52,632 bases of DNA, taken from contig QZIW01000073.1 of the NCBI GenBank assembly GCA_003604985.1, positions 1 to 52,632 of the forward strand, read 5' to 3'. Both the position numbers and the translations under genes were made by a program. The notes under the pieces were generated by a model. The model made no database searches. It was not told where the DNA came from and saw only the letters and a list, made by a program, of their open reading frames with translations. This stretch comes from Ammonifex sp. Lineage in GTDB: Bacteria; Bacillota; Desulfotomaculia; Desulfotomaculales; Ammonificaceae. Below are positions 51,085-52,632 of this stretch, one piece after another. The stretch's first letter is position 1, and every line of letters begins with the position of its first letter.

Positions 51085-52509
51085 TTGGGTAATCAAAATA
51101 CGGGTATGCTTGAAAGCGTAAGAAACCTGCTGGTTGCCAGCAAACCGGGGGATACTTTGACCAAACACTCTGCACGGGAACTTGCGTTAAAAGTTCTGCA
51201 CGACGTAGATGTCAACGGCGCTTACGCCAACATCGCGCTGCGCGTGATTATGGAGAGGTACCGGCCCCGAGGGCCGGACCGTGGTTTATTGACGGAGTTA
51301 AGCTACGGCACGCTCAGGCGGTTGAACACTATCAATTGGATTCTCGAGAGGTTCATGGCAAAACCACTCTCCCGGCAAAGCCCCTGGGTACGCAACATAT
51401 TGAGAATTGGGGCGTACCAACTCTTTTTTTTGGACCGCATACCCGCTTCCGCTGCATGCAATGAAGCCGTCAACTTGGGCAAGAAATACGCTTCGGAGCG
51501 GGTGGCGGGATTTATTAACGGCGTTTTACGGCGGGTTGTACGCGAGAAACACGGTGTAGTCTTCCCCGACCTGACTGCCGACCCCGTGGGCCATATTTCG
51601 TTAAAGTACTCCCACCCGGCGTGGCTTGTGAAGCTATGGCTGGAGGAATTGGGGCTCGAAGAAACGGTCCGCACTTGCGCGGCCGGCAATAAAACACCTG
51701 CCGCTACTATCCGGGCGAACGTGTTAAAAACGAACCGAGAGGAGCTCATGGGCCTTCTCGGGAACGAACTTGATTTGCTGCCGGCGCGTTACGCCCGGGA
51801 AGGAATTATAGCCCGGAACCTACAAGACGTAGAATCCCTGTCATTCTTCCGCGACGGGTACTTTTTTGTCCAGGGCGAAAGCTCAATGCTGGTGGCGCAA
51901 GCGGTAGGAGCACCGCCCGGGGTGTTTATTCTCGACCTATGCGGCGCGCCCGGCGGAAAAGCCACGCACCTTGCTGAGTTGATGGGTGACGCCGGCCGTA
52001 TCGTTGTTGTCGACATCCATCCGCACCGTCTTGCCTTGGTGCACGCAAATTGCAGTAGGCTTGGCATCAAGAGCATCGAAACTGTAGCGTGTGATGCGCG
52101 CAAGCTCGAGGGGATGTTTTGGGAAGCCGCCGATTACGTGTTGGTGGACGCGCCGTGCTCCGGTCTCGGGGTGCTCAGTCACAAGCCGGACGCCAAATGG
52201 CGCAAGGAAGCACAGACAATAACGCGCGTGGCTGAACTCCAAAGGGAGATCTTAATGAGCGCGGCCCGCTGTGTGCGTTCGGGCGGGACTCTGATTTACA
52301 GCACGTGCACCATATCGCGCGAAGAGAATTTGGAACAAATAAAGAGTTTTCTGGCGGCTGACGACCGATTCGCCCTTGAGGATTTGCGGCCTTTCCTGCC
52401 GCAGCAATTGGATTTGAAAGGGACGCTGCCCGGTGGCTACGTTCAACTTATGCCCTATCAGGGGCTGGACGGGTTTTTTATCGCCCGGATGCGGCGCCAT
52501 AACAATTAG
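51085..52509 (+). CDS. rsmB: 16S rRNA (cytosine-967-C5)-methyltransferase RsmB
   Basis: RsmB (Sun) methylates C967 of 16S rRNA. The 474 residues have an N-terminal NusB-like RNA-binding domain (ARELALKVLHDVDVNGAYANIALR, then LRIGAYQLFFLDRIPASAACNEAVNLGKKYASERVAGFINGVLRR) and a C-terminal SAM domain with LDLCGAPGGKATHLAELMG, the general PC motif VLVDAPCSGLGVLSHKPDAKW and the catalytic TC in YSTCTISREENL. A TTG at 51157 with GGGGGA upstream may be the true start, since the first 24 residues are not typical. Confidence 0.95.
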   Translation: MGNQNTGMLESVRNLLVASKPGDTLTKHSARELALKVLHDVDVNGAYANIALRVIMERYRPRGPDRGLLTELSYGTLRRLNTINWILERFMAKPLSRQSPWVRNILRIGAYQLFFLDRIPASAACNEAVNLGKKYASERVAGFINGVLRRVVREKHGVVFPDLTADPVGHISLKYSHPAWLVKLWLEELGLEETVRTCAAGNKTPAATIRANVLKTNREELMGLLGNELDLLPARYAREGIIARNLQDVESLSFFRDGYFFVQGESSMLVAQAVGAPPGVFILDLCGAPGGKATHLAELMGDAGRIVVVDIHPHRLALVHANCSRLGIKSIETVACDARKLEGMFWEAADYVLVDAPCSGLGVLSHKPDAKWRKEAQTITRVAELQREILMSAARCVRSGGTLIYSTCTISREENLEQIKSFLAADDRFALEDLRPFLPQQLDLKGTLPGGYVQLMPYQGLDGFFIARMRRHNN

Positions 52510-52531
52510 TACCTAAGGCGCTGCCATCTTC

Positions 52532-52566
52532 GAGGTCGGAGGCCGGAGGTTAGAAGTTAGAGTTAA
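52532..52566 (+). repeat. Imperfect 7-bp tandem repeat
   Basis: Five degenerate copies of a purine-rich 7-mer: GAGGTCG, GAGGCCG, GAGGTTA, GAAGTTA, GAGTTAA. They lie after rsmB in the 120-base non-coding end of the window. Confidence 0.6.
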
Positions 52567-52632
52567 AAGATCGGAATTCGTAAGAGGTGAAACTTGCACT
52601 TTGAAGCTTAAACGTTGAACCTTGATCCCCTT

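Noticed and set aside
1-52632. CRISPR arrays, tRNA/rRNA genes, insertion sequences, prophage
   Set aside because: No direct-repeat array, no tRNA-like cloverleaf, no transposase or integrase, and no phage structural gene was seen.

Overview
The window reads as a chromosome segment of a strictly anaerobic, endospore-forming Firmicute of the Peptococcaceae / Desulfotomaculum-Pelotomaculum type. The basis is mid-50s GC (by eye), a complete sporulation pair (spoIVB, spo0A), S-layer homology domains, a ferredoxin-linked 2-oxoacid oxidoreductase, the FolD/FchA one-carbon pair, the DapL route to diaminopimelate, strong Shine-Dalgarno (SD) sequences and many TTG/GTG starts. The placement is an inference from gene content and order, not from a database search. 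I saw no rRNA, tRNA, CRISPR array, prophage or insertion sequence.

Layout. 1-4000: two minus-strand genes, a 1079-residue S-layer-domain surface protein and a stand-alone starch-binding-type module. 4210-6658: a three-gene ABC importer (lipoprotein, ATPase, permease), then a GGDEF-domain remnant. 6850-8721: an unrecognised gene and a CapA-type metallophosphatase, minus strand. 9036-12255: a carboxyltransferase fused to a full biotin carrier protein, followed by biotin carboxylase; together probably a two-polypeptide pyruvate carboxylase. 12317-28287: a long housekeeping and sporulation run: Asp23-AmaP-DUF2273, nusB, xseA, folD, fchA, a DUF4416 gene, xseB, ispA, a roughly 590-nt structured RNA, oapA, dxs, tlyA, nadK, argR, recN, spoIVB, spo0A.

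28441-32037: a SteA/SteB-like cell-division pair with two glycosyltransferases. 32076-35467: a P-loop ATPase and a four-subunit 2-oxoacid:ferredoxin oxidoreductase. 35565-40020: an M20 peptidase, dapF, dapL and an aspartate aminotransferase. 40209-43797: an accessory island with two cysteine-rich paralogues (19 conserved cysteines each), small ORFs, an unknown basic protein and a CAP-domain secreted protein. 43916-52509: yicC, remA, gmk, rpoZ, coaBC, priA, def, fmt, rsmB. The last 120 bases are intergenic and carry degenerate 7-bp repeats.

The most notable system is at 18860-20187: an RNA whose two ends form a perfect 11-bp stem, lying between ispA and dxs and directly upstream of a multi-membrane-span protein. 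This matches the OLE RNA / OapA ribonucleoprotein of extremophilic and anaerobic Firmicutes. Other items worth attention are the carboxyltransferase-BCCP fusion with two internal SD/start pairs at the domain junction, the cysteine-rich paralogue island with possible mother-cell promoters, a hairpin that overlaps the spoIVB ribosome binding site, and a palindrome just upstream of the pyruvate carboxylase promoter.
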